A stretch of DNA of 64,000 nt from Ruegeria sp. R14_0 (lineage in GTDB: Bacteria > Pseudomonadota > Alphaproteobacteria > Rhodobacterales > Rhodobacteraceae). Both the position numbers and the translations under genes were made by a program. The notes under the pieces are model-generated. The model saw only the letters and a program-made list of their open reading frames with translations, searched no databases and had not been told where the DNA came from. Positions 25,606-34,974 of this stretch are shown here, piece after piece (position 1 is the first letter of the stretch; every line of letters begins with the position of its first letter). The DNA lies in assembly GCF_017743975.1 (NCBI RefSeq), contig NZ_JAGHRC010000005.1:186001-250000 (forward strand). The letters are read 5' to 3'.

Positions 25606-26397
25606 TCAAATCGGAAACTCCGCAGGGTCGATTTTGTGGTTCTTGAGCAGTTGGTCAATCAGCGAGCCCTGATTGAAGGTTGTCACCCCGGAAAACATGC
25701 GCCGAAACCAAGATCCGTAGAAGTGCACGGACATCTTGTCCTGCCATTCTAGAAAATCGAGCTTGGATATGTCAGGATCATTCCACAAGGCGCGAAATCT
25801 GGGCGGGATCGCATAGAGTTCGGTTCGCGCGACGGCCTTCGCGCCCTCTTCGCTTTTGGACACGAAGTGATAGAGCATCGGGGGACCAAGGCTAAACAAC
25901 GGCAAGCTCCAATAGGTCGATCTGCCGAACAGGTTCAAGTAGGTCTGCTTTTGGTCGTCCGACCACCAAGGCGGTACAAGATCGCTTTCGAAGGCAAACT
26001 GGCACATGCGCTGCAACGCTGGGCTATCCGACGGGAAAGCCAGTACTCCGTTCATCATGCGCTTTTTCTTGTTGTTCCCAAAAGGGAACAAGTAGCCATC
26101 TTGCGTCTCAAACGGCTTAAGCGCGTAGGCGTCAGCATCCACCCAGATGTAGTCGGTATCTCGCAACAGCTTCAGACGAAAAAGGTCCGCATGTACGGCA
26201 ACGGAACGCGTGACCGGGTCGCGGTAAATCTCGGACGTATCGAAGATCTCTCGGGCATCGCGGGCCTCGACATAATCAGGAATATCCTCGAGCTCACCAT
26301 AGTGGTAGACGATCGGTTTCTGGTCGACATCTGCGAAGGACTTTAGGCACAGATGCTCGAGAAAACTAAACCGCTTGCCGATCCACAGAGTTGCCAC
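25606..26397 (-). CDS. DXD-type glycosyltransferase-like protein
   Basis: A 263-residue protein from the GTG at 26397 (a TTG at 26451 is possible). It opens ATLWIGKRFSFLEHLCLKSF and has a VDADAY motif after a nucleotide-binding-like region, which fits GT-A fold enzymes related to family 32 or capsular transferases. The C-terminal SVHFYGSWF matches the conserved His of such proteins. It sits between hisD and UPF0262, where roseobacters usually have nothing. Donor and acceptor are unknown. Confidence 0.75.
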   Translation of the reverse strand: MATLWIGKRFSFLEHLCLKSFADVDQKPIVYHYGELEDIPDYVEARDAREIFDTSEIYRDPVTRSVAVHADLFRLKLLRDTDYIWVDADAYALKPFETQDGYLFPFGNNKKKRMMNGVLAFPSDSPALQRMCQFAFESDLVPPWWSDDQKQTYLNLFGRSTYWSLPLFSLGPPMLYHFVSKSEEGAKAVARTELYAIPPRFRALWNDPDISKLDFLEWQDKMSVHFYGSWFRRMFSGVTTFNQGSLIDQLLKNHKIDPAEFPI

Positions 26398-26528
26398 ACG
26401 TTCCAAATTCAGTTCCTTCGCACCAAACCTTACAGCCAAAGCGACGTGCAAAGGCTGTCTGGTTCAAGCACAATCGCCTAACGGTGTTTCAGGTTCACTT
26501 CGGGTGTGACCTGCGGGCCATAAAGCCC

Positions 26529-27830
26529 TTAGCCATTCAGGCGTTTCAGCCGCGCTGTTACCGACAGTCCATGCGCCTCAAGGCTTTCTGATTGTGCCAG
26601 CTGTTCGGCCGCTGGGCCAATCGCGCGCAAGGCCTCGGGGGTCATCTGGCTGAGCGTCGTGCGCTTGAGGAAGTCCATCACGCTCAGGCCGGACGAAAAC
26701 CGCGCCGAACGCGCCGTTGGAAGTACGTGGTTTGGCCCACCGACATAGTCGCCAATGGCCTCGGGCGTGTATTGACCCAAAAAGATAGCACCTGCATGGA
26801 TCGTCTTCGCGCTCAGCGCCACCGGGTCGGCCACGCAAAGCTCCAGATGTTCCGGAGCGATGCGGTTTGACAACGCCGCCGCTTCGTCCAGATCGTGGAC
26901 GGTGATAATGGCGCCGAAGTCCCGCCAACTTGCCCCTGCAATGGCACGGCGCTGCAAGGTTTCAAGCCGCTTGTCGACAGCTTCGGCAACAGCCCGACCA
27001 AAGCCCGCATCGTCTGTGATCAGAATTGACTGCGCACTTTCATCGTGCTCTGCTTGGCTGAGCAGGTCCAGTGCGATCCAGTCGGGATCGTTGTCCTTGT
27101 CAGCGATCACCAGAATTTCGGACGGACCGGCGATCATGTCGATGCCAACCTTGCCGAACACACGCCGTTTGGCTGCGGCAACAAAAGCATTGCCGGGGCC
27201 GGTGATCTTGTCCACGGGTGCAATATTCTCGGTGCCATATGCCAAGGCGGCAATCGCCTGTGCACCGCCGATGCGATAGATTTCGTCTACGCCCGAAAGC
27301 TGCGCCGCCAGCAGAACCAAAGGATTCACTTGCCCGTCCGGCGTCGGCACTGCAATGGCCAGACGCTCGACCCCCGCCACCTTGGCCGGAATCGCATTCA
27401 TCAAAACGGATGACGGATAAGATGCCAACCCGCCCGGCACATAAAGACCAGCCGCAGAAACCGCCGACCAGCGCCAGCCCAGCGTCGCGCCAGCGGCATC
27501 GGTCCATTGTTGATCCTCGGGCATCTGCCTTTCGTGATACGCGCGGATCCGATCAGCGGCCAATTCTAACGCTGCACGATCCTCGGCCGAGACCTGTGTG
27601 ACCGCCGCCGCGATCTCATCCGCACTAAAGGCCAGTGTTTCAGGCGTCAGCTCTAACCGGTCGAATTTGGCGGTCAACTCGATCACCGCCGCGTCGCCCC
27701 GCGTTCGCACGTCGTCAATGATCTGGGCCACCACCGCGTCGACATCCGGGCTGTCTTCGCGCTTGGCGGACAGCAGTGTGGCAAAAGCGGTTTCGAACTC
27801 GGGTGACGTCGTATCTAGGAAAACGGGCAT
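26529..27830 (-). CDS. hisD: Histidinol dehydrogenase
   Basis: A 433-residue enzyme catalysing the last two steps of histidine synthesis (histidinol to histidine, NAD and Zn dependent). Recognised from GPGNAFVAAAKRRVFG, the AGPSEILVIAD segment, SQAEHDESAQSILIT and the RIAPEHLELC region with catalytic Glu-His. Length is standard. Confidence 0.97.
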   Translation of the reverse strand: MPVFLDTTSPEFETAFATLLSAKREDSPDVDAVVAQIIDDVRTRGDAAVIELTAKFDRLELTPETLAFSADEIAAAVTQVSAEDRAALELAADRIRAYHERQMPEDQQWTDAAGATLGWRWSAVSAAGLYVPGGLASYPSSVLMNAIPAKVAGVERLAIAVPTPDGQVNPLVLLAAQLSGVDEIYRIGGAQAIAALAYGTENIAPVDKITGPGNAFVAAAKRRVFGKVGIDMIAGPSEILVIADKDNDPDWIALDLLSQAEHDESAQSILITDDAGFGRAVAEAVDKRLETLQRRAIAGASWRDFGAIITVHDLDEAAALSNRIAPEHLELCVADPVALSAKTIHAGAIFLGQYTPEAIGDYVGGPNHVLPTARSARFSSGLSVMDFLKRTTLSQMTPEALRAIGPAAEQLAQSESLEAHGLSVTARLKRLNG

Positions 27831-27891
27831 GTTCTGGGCACTCCGGGGCGTTTGACCGGGACATATCGCCCGGATGGGCTGGCCTCAACCC

Positions 27892-28341
27892 TCAGTGCTG
27901 GGGGTGCAGCGATTTGCGCATGTGCAAACAGGACAGATCTGTGCGCTGGCTACACCCTCCGGTCGCCTGCCAGCCATGCCGTGCGTAAAACGGATAAGCT
28001 GTTTTGGTCGCTTCCAGGCGGCCTTCGGCATGTCCCGCACGGATCAATTCGCGCTCGAGTTTTTCCAACAGCGCCCGCCCTACGCCGCCACCTGTGTGGT
28101 CAGGATCAATGTATAGCAGCGTGATGTCTCCGTCCTGCCCCAGCGCTCCGACTGCGGCAGGCTGCCCGGCCTGCTCTGCCAGCCAAATCTGTGCCCCGGC
28201 ATCGATCCAGTCACGGATGGTCGCCGGATTCTTGTTGGCGGTCCATTGCGCAATGATTTCGGGATCATCTGCATGATCTGCAACACATAGCTGCGTAATT
28301 GACCGGACCAGAATGCGGCTGAGGTCGAATACATCAAACAC
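27892..28341 (-). CDS. GNAT-family N-acetyltransferase
   Basis: A 149-residue protein with a motif-A region LLYIDPDHTGGGVGRALLEKLE and a C-terminal YPFYARHGWQATGG typical of GNAT enzymes. It starts at GTG; no better start is visible. It lies between hisD and DUF2948 on the same strand. Substrate unknown. Confidence 0.82.
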   Translation of the reverse strand: MFDVFDLSRILVRSITQLCVADHADDPEIIAQWTANKNPATIRDWIDAGAQIWLAEQAGQPAAVGALGQDGDITLLYIDPDHTGGGVGRALLEKLERELIRAGHAEGRLEATKTAYPFYARHGWQATGGCSQRTDLSCLHMRKSLHPQH

Positions 28342-28402
28342 GGTCGCGCGGCGGAGTCTAATCCCCGCTGACGGCCCCGAGAACGCCTGAGCTATGCCGC
28401 GC

Positions 28403-28879
28403 TTATTCCGGATGATGAGGGGCGTGACCCGATGGGGCCTGATAAGGCCGGGTCACATCTTTGAGGGTGACATCCAGTGCCTCGACCGACAGACGGATCG
28501 CACCGTCGCCTGCCAAAGTCAGCATGATCGCGCCCGCACCGTCCTCGCCGGGTTCGAAATCCACGGACAGCAAGGACATCACCATGTCCTTGTCGCTGCG
28601 GTCTACTCCCTGACTGGCCACGGACAGTACCGAGTCGAACACCAGAACCGATTGCACCCGCTCGAACGGGCGGTCGCGGCGGGTGGCGGCATCTTTGTCC
28701 TCCCACCGGAACCGGTTGAGCAGCAGACCAAAACGGCGCTCGGACGGGCGCCACGTCATCTCAGTGATCGGAAACACCGCATCCTGCGTCAGGGTCGAAA
28801 TGACCTGAAGATCATCGGCATCTTCGGCCCCCAGGTTCAGCGGGGCCTCGCGCCCGTCTTCGAAACTTGCGTCTGTCAT
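28403..28879 (-). CDS. DUF2948 family protein
   Basis: A 158-residue alphaproteobacterial protein ([20 protein letters not shown], then FRWEDKD). No function known. Its start overlaps the stop of murA by four bases, and this murA-DUF2948-hisD order is conserved in Rhodobacterales, which supports the call. Confidence 0.88.
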   Translation of the reverse strand: MTDASFEDGREAPLNLGAEDADDLQVISTLTQDAVFPITEMTWRPSERRFGLLLNRFRWEDKDAATRRDRPFERVQSVLVFDSVLSVASQGVDRSDKDMVMSLLSVDFEPGEDGAGAIMLTLAGDGAIRLSVEALDVTLKDVTRPYQAPSGHAPHHPE

Positions 28880-30144
28880 TGGCCTTTGATCCGTTCAATC
28901 TTTGCGCCCACGCCTTCCAGCTTGCGCACCACATGCTCATATCCGCGGTCCAGATGATAGACCCGACTGACCGTTGTTTCGCCTTCAGCCGCCAAACCCG
29001 CAAGGATCAGCGAGACCGAAGCCCGCAAATCGGTCGCCATCACCGGGGCCCCTTTCAGCTGATCCACACCTGTCACCGTAGCTGTGCCGCCATGCACCTC
29101 GATATTCGCGCCCATGCGCACCAGTTCGGGCGCGTGCATAAAGCGATTCTCGAAAATACGCTCTTCCAAAACCGAGGTGCCCTCAGCCGTGCACATCAAC
29201 GCCATCATCTGCGCTTGCAAATCGGTTGGAAAACCGGGGAACGGCTCGGTCACCACATCCACTGCGCTGACGCGGCCATTTTTGCGGCTGACCTTAAGTC
29301 CCTTTTTGGTTTCCGTGACACTCACCCCCGCCGCGTCCAGTTTGGCGGCGAAGGATTCAACCAGAGACATCCGACCGCCCAGCAGCTCAACCTCACCGCC
29401 GCACATGGCCGGAGCCAGCATATAGGTACCAAGTTCGATCCGGTCGGTCACAACCTGATGGGTCGCACCATGCAACCGGTCGACGCCCTGAATCTCGATG
29501 GTCGAGTTTCCCTCGCCTGAGATCTGTGCGCCCATCTTGCGAAGGCATCCGACCAGATCGACGATCTCAGGCTCGCGCGCGGCGTTTTTCAAAACCGTCG
29601 TGCCCTTGGCGAGCGTCGCCGCCATGACGATGTTTTCGGTCGCCCCGACGGAGGCAAAGCGCATCTCATGCACCGCGCCCTTCAACCCACCGGGCGCTTT
29701 GGCGTGCAGGTAGCCATCCTTCAGTTCAATCTCGGCGCCCAACGCCTCAAGCCCTTCGACATGCAGGTCCATGGGCCGCGCGCCGATCGCGCAACCACCA
29801 GGCAGCGATACAACCGCCTCTCCGAACCGGGCCAGCAAAGGCCCCAGAACCAGGTTCGAGGCACGCATTTTGCGCACGATTTCATAATCTGCTGTGTGGC
29901 TGGTCAGGTCATGGCTGGACATGGCCAGCACTTGACCATCTTGCAGAGACGACACTTCGGCCCCGAGCGATCGCAGCAAGGCGGTCATCGTGATGATGTC
30001 ACTCAGCCGTGGCGCATTGGTCAGCGTCAGCGGTTCTTCGCTTAGCAACGTCGCGGGCATCAAGGTCAGACATGCGTTCTTGGCCCCCGCAATCGGTATC
30101 TGCCCGTTCAACGGGCCGTTGCCCGTCACCAGAATCGAATCCAT
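28876..30144 (-). CDS. murA: UDP-N-acetylglucosamine 1-carboxyvinyltransferase
   Basis: A 422-residue enzyme catalysing the first committed step of peptidoglycan synthesis in the cytoplasm (enolpyruvyl transfer from PEP to UDP-GlcNAc). The AGAKNACL segment with substrate-binding Lys-Asn lies near residue 22, and the fosfomycin-reactive Cys is in [15 protein letters not shown] near 117. Normal length. Confidence 0.97.
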   Translation of the reverse strand: MDSILVTGNGPLNGQIPIAGAKNACLTLMPATLLSEEPLTLTNAPRLSDIITMTALLRSLGAEVSSLQDGQVLAMSSHDLTSHTADYEIVRKMRASNLVLGPLLARFGEAVVSLPGGCAIGARPMDLHVEGLEALGAEIELKDGYLHAKAPGGLKGAVHEMRFASVGATENIVMAATLAKGTTVLKNAAREPEIVDLVGCLRKMGAQISGEGNSTIEIQGVDRLHGATHQVVTDRIELGTYMLAPAMCGGEVELLGGRMSLVESFAAKLDAAGVSVTETKKGLKVSRKNGRVSAVDVVTEPFPGFPTDLQAQMMALMCTAEGTSVLEERIFENRFMHAPELVRMGANIEVHGGTATVTGVDQLKGAPVMATDLRASVSLILAGLAAEGETTVSRVYHLDRGYEHVVRKLEGVGAKIERIKGQ

Positions 30145-30150
30145 CCGCTC

Positions 30151-30306
30151 TTATCCCTCGTCCTTGCCGGTCTTGTCACCGGATGCAGCGCGCGCCTTGG
30201 CCTGCGCCTTGCGACGCGCCATATTCGCCTTCAAGGCGGCCTTCAGCCGCTCTTCGCGCGCTTCCCCGGATTTACCGTGTTTTTTGGGTGAATTTTTATC
30301 CGTCAT
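30151..30306 (-). CDS. Small basic protein upstream of murA
   Basis: A 51-residue frame, rich in Lys, Arg and Ala, reading MTDKNSPKKHGKSGEAREER and ending GKDEG. It stops six bases before the murA start and would be the first gene of the operon. GAGAAAG precedes the ATG. Similar short basic proteins precede murA in related genomes as I recall, but the family has no known function. Confidence 0.65.
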   Translation of the reverse strand: MTDKNSPKKHGKSGEAREERLKAALKANMARRKAQAKARAASGDKTGKDEG

Positions 30307-30389
30307 GATCTTTCTCTACAGGAGGCGAAAAAAACCGTCCAGACACCCTTGCGCCCCGTTTCGTTTGAGTCTAATCACCCGCCCACAGC

Positions 30390-30464
<75 letters not shown>

Positions 30465-30524
30465 TCAATCCAAAATAGTGATAAAATACGTGCTATCGGC
30501 ATAGCCATGCAGCCGTATCGTACC

Positions 30525-30553
30525 GCGCCGCTTCAAACGGCGCAGAGCGTTTT
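30525..30553 (+). terminator. Possible terminator after tRNA-Thr
   Basis: GCGCCG and CGGCGC (30525-30543) form a 6-bp stem with a seven-base loop; a TTTT run follows six bases later. The offset T-run makes this weak. Confidence 0.35.
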
Positions 30554-30569
30554 CTGTCGGTCAGCGCCC

Positions 30570-30947
30570 TTATCTCGGCATCATGAAAAACTCTTCCAGT
30601 ACGATCTTGCCTTCCGCGACCGAATACACGGCGATCTCGCGCAGGGTCATCCGTTCGCCAGTTTCCTTATGTGTCACTTCTGCCTTGAACCGGACCCCAA
30701 AGCGATTGGGCGGATGGACGTAGGGGCCATCTATGTCGAGCTCCTGGATGTCATGCGTTGCCAGCCAGTCCTCTCGTTTTCCCTTGATCGCTTCCCGGCC
30801 CTTTGTAATGCGGAATTGTCGAACCGGGGGCACGACGGCCTCGATCGACTGTGCGTCTTGGGCATAGAGTTCATCAACGCTCGCGAGACCCCTGCGATCG
30901 CGCAAGGCCTGGACGAAGGTTTTTCCAATTTCAATCAAGTCTTCCAT
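30570..30947 (-). CDS. SnoaL-like protein
   Basis: A 125-residue NTF2-superfamily protein (FVQALRDRRGLASVDELYAQDAQ opening; RMTLREIAVYSVAEGKIVLEEFF ending). A GGAAGGGG site precedes the ATG. Monocistronic. Function not predictable. Confidence 0.82.
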   Translation of the reverse strand: MEDLIEIGKTFVQALRDRRGLASVDELYAQDAQSIEAVVPPVRQFRITKGREAIKGKREDWLATHDIQELDIDGPYVHPPNRFGVRFKAEVTHKETGERMTLREIAVYSVAEGKIVLEEFFMMPR

Positions 30948-31184
30948 GAACTTCCCCTTCCATCAAAGGCCACTTTAGCACCCTTCTCCGTTGGCATTAT
31001 TGACAAGGATCAATGAGCATATCCGCGTAATCGAGCGCGCCTGTTCGAGGTTTCGGCAGTTTCCCAAAGGAAAGGCCATCATTGACTCAAACCCCGGCTG
31101 CATGGGACAAATTAGGGGTCCATTGTTGAATTTTTTTCGGGCACCACGACCGAGTAACCAGTTAATCGAGTTTAGGAGTAACCA

Positions 31185-32255
31185 TTGTCTAAAGGTGATT
31201 GGGAAACGGCAGGCGCCCCAAATGGGCGCACGGCCGCCGGACGGCTGGACTGGGTTGATGCGGTCAAAGGCCTGACGATAATTCTTGTCGTGCTCCACCA
31301 TGCGGTCGCGGGATTTCGGTTCGACCCGAATTTGCCGGTCTGGGTTGCTGACCTGACCCGCGCACTGGACCCGGTGCGGATGCCTTTGTTCTTTCTTGTT
31401 GCGGGATTGTTCGCGAAAAAGGCATTGGACGGCCCCGCCGACGCGTTCATCCGCGGTAAAGTTGTGTATTTTCTGTACTTCTACGTCTTGTGGTCGCTGA
31501 TCATCTTTTTGTTTCGCTTCTCCCTCAACCCGATCACAAATTCGGTCACCTATTGGTGGGAGATTTTTCTGATTCTCTGGGACCCGCTGCCCACGATCTG
31601 GTTCCTTTATGCGCTCATGCTGTCCTTCGTCATACTCAGGCTGCTGCGCAGTGTTCCACCCGTCTATATTGTAGGTGTCGCAGCCATCATACAGGCTCAG
31701 TTCCTTTTGGGTGTCTGGCCGGAAGGCGTGGTGATTGCCGACAAACTGGCAAAACTATTCGTCTACTTTGTCATCGGGGTTTATGCGTCGGAATGGATCA
31801 GAAGCCGCGCCTCAACTGCCCGGCCCCTGGTGGTGGCCTTATGCGCCGCGGGCTTTGGCGTGCTGGCTGTTCTGGCCGCCAGTTGGGACCTGCAGAAGAT
31901 ACCCATAGTGTTCTTCTCGCTGTCCGCACTGTCTGCTGCGGCAATCATCGGAGCCATTGTTCTTGTATCGAACGCGGGCCGCGCCCACTGGCTGGTCGTG
32001 GTCGGCAGCTACAGCCTGTACATCTATCTGACGCATTTCCTGCCGGTTGCAGGGACGCGGATTATCCTTACGAAGATTGTCGGCGTGACCGAGCCTCTGT
32101 TAGTCATCCCTATCTGCGTCATCGTGGCGGTGGTGTTTGGAATCGCGTTTTGTCGGATTTTAACGGGCACGCGTTTCGAGTGGCTGATCCGACTGCCCAA
32201 ATGGCTGTCTGAACGTCGCTATGATATACCGATGGTGCGTTCGCCAAGCGCCTGA
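31185..32255 (+). CDS. Acyltransferase family 3 membrane protein
   Basis: A 356-residue protein with about ten membrane helices. The opening LDWVDAVKGLTIILVVLHHA with the conserved His, and RMPLFFLVAGLF, are the hallmarks of the acyltransferase-3 (OafA/NodX-like) family, which O-acetylates or succinylates surface sugars. The start is TTG with AGGAG six bases upstream. It stands alone; the gene opposite converges on it. Acceptor unknown. Confidence 0.88.
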   Translation: MSKGDWETAGAPNGRTAAGRLDWVDAVKGLTIILVVLHHAVAGFRFDPNLPVWVADLTRALDPVRMPLFFLVAGLFAKKALDGPADAFIRGKVVYFLYFYVLWSLIIFLFRFSLNPITNSVTYWWEIFLILWDPLPTIWFLYALMLSFVILRLLRSVPPVYIVGVAAIIQAQFLLGVWPEGVVIADKLAKLFVYFVIGVYASEWIRSRASTARPLVVALCAAGFGVLAVLAASWDLQKIPIVFFSLSALSAAAIIGAIVLVSNAGRAHWLVVVGSYSLYIYLTHFLPVAGTRIILTKIVGVTEPLLVIPICVIVAVVFGIAFCRILTGTRFEWLIRLPKWLSERRYDIPMVRSPSA

Positions 32256-32281
32256 CCTTCGTCATTTGTTGGCGCAGTGGG

Positions 32282-32785
32282 TCAGTTCAAACGAACGGAT
32301 GCCGACAGCGCACCGGAAAGCGCTTTTTTGATCTCGGCGGGAACCTCGCGCCCTCGTTGCTGCAAGGTTGCCGCGGTCCAACCCGCGGAATGCCCGCGGC
32401 AGCCGATTTTGTTGGCCCGTGCCGCTGCCATCGTCGTTGCGTCATCCTGCACCAAGACCATTGCGGCTTCCAACTCGGCTTCGGACAAGGACATGCGAAC
32501 AGCACTGTGCACATCCATTGAAACCTGCAAGGTGTGGTGTTCCAAACGATGGGCCGCATCAGTCAGCATGCGCGAGCAATATGCCGACAAAAAGTACCAG
32601 CGGAATATCTGATATACGCGATGCTGCGTCTCTGCCATCTCTGGCGAAAACCCTGCAGCTGAGGTCAGTACGGCGAAAGCGGACTTTGCAGCGTTGGAAG
32701 CATCACAAATCTGGCGTTCGCGGTTTGCGATCGCAACGGCACCGTTGGCGGGGCGGCTTTCGGATTTACCGTGTTCCAGATGCAT
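32282..32785 (-). CDS. Hypothetical protein, 167 aa
   Basis: A mainly helical soluble protein with no motif I recognise. Its start at 32785 is set by GGAGG five bases upstream. The Ala-rich helices and the SAYCSRMLTDAAHRLEHHTL segment faintly recall phasin-type granule proteins, but I would not assign it. It is monocistronic, converging with the acyltransferase. Confidence 0.65.
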   Translation of the reverse strand: MHLEHGKSESRPANGAVAIANRERQICDASNAAKSAFAVLTSAAGFSPEMAETQHRVYQIFRWYFLSAYCSRMLTDAAHRLEHHTLQVSMDVHSAVRMSLSEAELEAAMVLVQDDATTMAAARANKIGCRGHSAGWTAATLQQRGREVPAEIKKALSGALSASVRLN

Positions 32786-33171
32786 GCGGTCCTCCATCGA
32801 AATCAGATGATGAAGATATGAGGTCTGATGCCTTGGCTTGAATGGGATTTTTCGCCAGATTCTCCCAATCCAAAAATTTTTGTGGCCAAATCAAAACTAT
32901 GTCCAGACAAATTCACCTGTTAAATTGGCCTGTTTTAGGCCTTTCGGTCAACAGGAGAAATACGGCGAACATTAAGGTTTTAGCCAAATCGCACACATAT
33001 CTGACACGATCTTGCAAAACTTATGCCAACTTCGGCATCTATGAATACTCAATCCTGCTATCCAGTTTACCAGTACAGTTTTAACGAGGGGGTACGAAGC
33101 AGGACCAGGGGGTGAGCGCCTGCCCGGCCAGGCTCGCCTTACGGCAGAGACGCTCCCCCCGTCTTAATTTC
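32786..33171. other. Non-coding stretch
   Basis: A 386-bp AT-richer region holding the promoter of the hypothetical gene on the left and the downstream region of the AraC-type gene on the right. An 80-codon open frame at 32842-33084 (plus) lacks a ribosome site and coding character. I see no other feature. Confidence 0.5.
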
Positions 33172-34122
33172 TCAGTCAATTTTGTTTTTTTGCGCGTGCG
33201 GCGTCACGCCGAAACTCGACCGGTAAACGCGCGAAAAGTGCCCCGGATTCTCGAACCCACAGGCCATGGCGACTTCGGTCACCGAGGCTTCGGTTTGAAG
33301 TAACAGTTTCTGCGCGCGCTCAAGCCGCAATTCCATAAAATACTTTTTGGGCGACGTGTTGAGGTACTTGCCAAACAAACGCTCTAACTGCCGCGTCGAG
33401 ATTCCAAGCTCTTCGGCAATCTGCGACGGGGACACGGGCGCTTCGATGCAATCCTGCATAATATGGATCGCCTTGGCGAGATGCACATTACGCATACCGT
33501 TACGCGATTGCAGCGAAACCCGTTGTTTGGCAGTGGCGTTGCGCACCGCGTTGTAGACCATCTGATCTGCTACTGCGACGGACAACTCCTCGCCATGGTC
33601 CTTTTCGATCAAATGCAGCATCAGGTCGGCTGTAGCTGTCCCACCCGAAGCAGTGATGTGCTTTTCATCCGCCACAAAAACGCTGCGCACCAGATTCACC
33701 TCGGGAAACGCCTCCATAAAGGCATCGTGATATTCCCAGTGAATGGCAGCCTGCATTTCGTCCAGAAATCCGGCCTCGGCCAGCAACCATGCCCCCGAGC
33801 AAAGTGCCCCAATGGCTGTTCCTCGTGCCCGTTCACGTCGCAACATCGCCAACAAAGGGCGCGAGACATGTTTGCGCATATGGATGCCCGATAGAACGAA
33901 CAGCTGATCGGATTTCGGCACCGCGTCCAAGCCGCCGTGCACCAAAGTCACCGATCCATTCGAACACACAGCCCGTTCGCCATGTTCGGACAAAAACGAC
34001 CACTCATAAAGATCCTCGCCGCTCACGAGGTTTGCGATGCGCAACGGTTCCACCGCACAGGAAAAAGCGAGGTGCGAGAATTCCTCGATCAGGATGAAAG
34101 TGATGTGGCGGGGCTGGCGCAT
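33172..34122 (-). CDS. AraC-family regulator with DJ-1/PfpI-like domain (GlxA/CdhR/GbdR type)
   Basis: A 316-residue regulator. Residues 1-190 form a class-I-glutamine-amidotransferase-like domain (FILIEEFSHLAFSCAVEPLR, then AIGALCSGAWLLAEAGFLD with the Cys nucleophile position). Residues 215-310 hold two AraC helix-turn-helix units (PSQIAEELGISTRQLERLFGK and VTEVAMACGFENPGHFSRVY). Relatives control glycine betaine, choline and carnitine catabolism (GbdR, CdhR). It sits next to the betaine catabolic genes, divergent from the GntR-led operon, which fits that role. Confidence 0.9.
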   Translation of the reverse strand: MRQPRHITFILIEEFSHLAFSCAVEPLRIANLVSGEDLYEWSFLSEHGERAVCSNGSVTLVHGGLDAVPKSDQLFVLSGIHMRKHVSRPLLAMLRRERARGTAIGALCSGAWLLAEAGFLDEMQAAIHWEYHDAFMEAFPEVNLVRSVFVADEKHITASGGTATADLMLHLIEKDHGEELSVAVADQMVYNAVRNATAKQRVSLQSRNGMRNVHLAKAIHIMQDCIEAPVSPSQIAEELGISTRQLERLFGKYLNTSPKKYFMELRLERAQKLLLQTEASVTEVAMACGFENPGHFSRVYRSSFGVTPHAQKNKID

Positions 34123-34175
34123 GGGCGTCCGATTCAGCTTGGCGTGGTCGACGGCCTATGCTGCACGATTTTTTT

Positions 34176-34207
34176 CTGTATACAAGTTGTATTTTTATAG
34201 AATACAG
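34176..34207. promoter_or_regulatory. Candidate operator for the GntR regulator
   Basis: ATACAAGTTGTAT (34180-34192) is a perfect 13-bp palindrome with a central G, inside a wider CTGTAT...ATACAG inverted pair (34176-34181 and 34202-34207). It lies between the divergent AraC-type and GntR-type genes. FadR/VanR-type GntR proteins bind such short palindromes, so autoregulation is likely. Confidence 0.6.
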
Positions 34208-34256
34208 AGAGTGCACGAAATGACGATCACGATTCGCGCAGCCGTTGGAGGAACGG

Positions 34257-34967
34257 ATGAAAGACGACGCAAAATCTCGGAAAGCTGAACTGACAGAGCA
34301 CCTGAAGGTCTCGATCCTGACCCTGCGCCTGCAGCCCGGAACGGATCTGGACGAAGCACATCTTTCGGACGCTTTCGGCCTGTCCCGCACCCCGCTGCGA
34401 GAGGTTTTCAGGCAATTGGCCGGTGAGGGGTATTTGGACCTGCGCACCAACCGCAGCGCCCGGGTGTCGGAAATGTCATACACCACGCTGCGCGACTTCT
34501 TTCTGGCCGCGCCGATGATTTACGGCGCGATCCTGCGGTTAGCGGCCCAGAACGCGACCCGACCGCAGATTGATGCCCTCAAAGAAGCGCAACAGGCCTT
34601 CAAGGCTGCATTGCGATCCGGGTCCGCCGAAGATCGTGCCCTTGCCAACAACCGCTTTCACGATGTGACCGGAGAGATGTCGGGCAATGTTTACCTGCTG
34701 CCATCGTTCAACCGGCTGCTGATTGACCATGCCCGGATCGGGATGACGTTCTACCGCCCCCAGACGGCGAAGATGACTGAAAACCTGTCCGAAGCAAGCA
34801 ACCAGCACGACGCCATCATCGCCGCCATCGAGGCGGGCGATGAGGCGGCGGCTGCGCAGCTGGCCGAGGATCACTGGAACCTGTCACGCGATCAGATCGA
34901 GCTGTTCGTGATGCCTGACGCGCTGGATGTCCCGATGGGCATCCCGCCCCTTTCGAAACCTGCATGA
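34257..34967 (+). CDS. GntR-family (FadR/VanR subfamily) regulator
   Basis: A 236-residue regulator: N-terminal winged helix (LTEHLKVSILTLRLQPGTDLDE, then FGLSRTPLREVFRQLAGEGYLDL) and an all-helical FCD-type effector domain with metal-ligand-like His/Asp positions (NNRFHDV, SNQHDAI, LAEDHWN). GGAGG sits six bases before the ATG at 34257. Seven bases separate it from the DapA-family gene, so it heads that operon and probably controls it. Confidence 0.9.
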   Translation: MKDDAKSRKAELTEHLKVSILTLRLQPGTDLDEAHLSDAFGLSRTPLREVFRQLAGEGYLDLRTNRSARVSEMSYTTLRDFFLAAPMIYGAILRLAAQNATRPQIDALKEAQQAFKAALRSGSAEDRALANNRFHDVTGEMSGNVYLLPSFNRLLIDHARIGMTFYRPQTAKMTENLSEASNQHDAIIAAIEAGDEAAAAQLAEDHWNLSRDQIELFVMPDALDVPMGIPPLSKPA

Positions 34968-34974
34968 GGACGGA

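Noticed and set aside
32842-33084. 80-codon open frame as a gene
   Set aside because: No ribosome site, odd composition and no similarity to a known protein.
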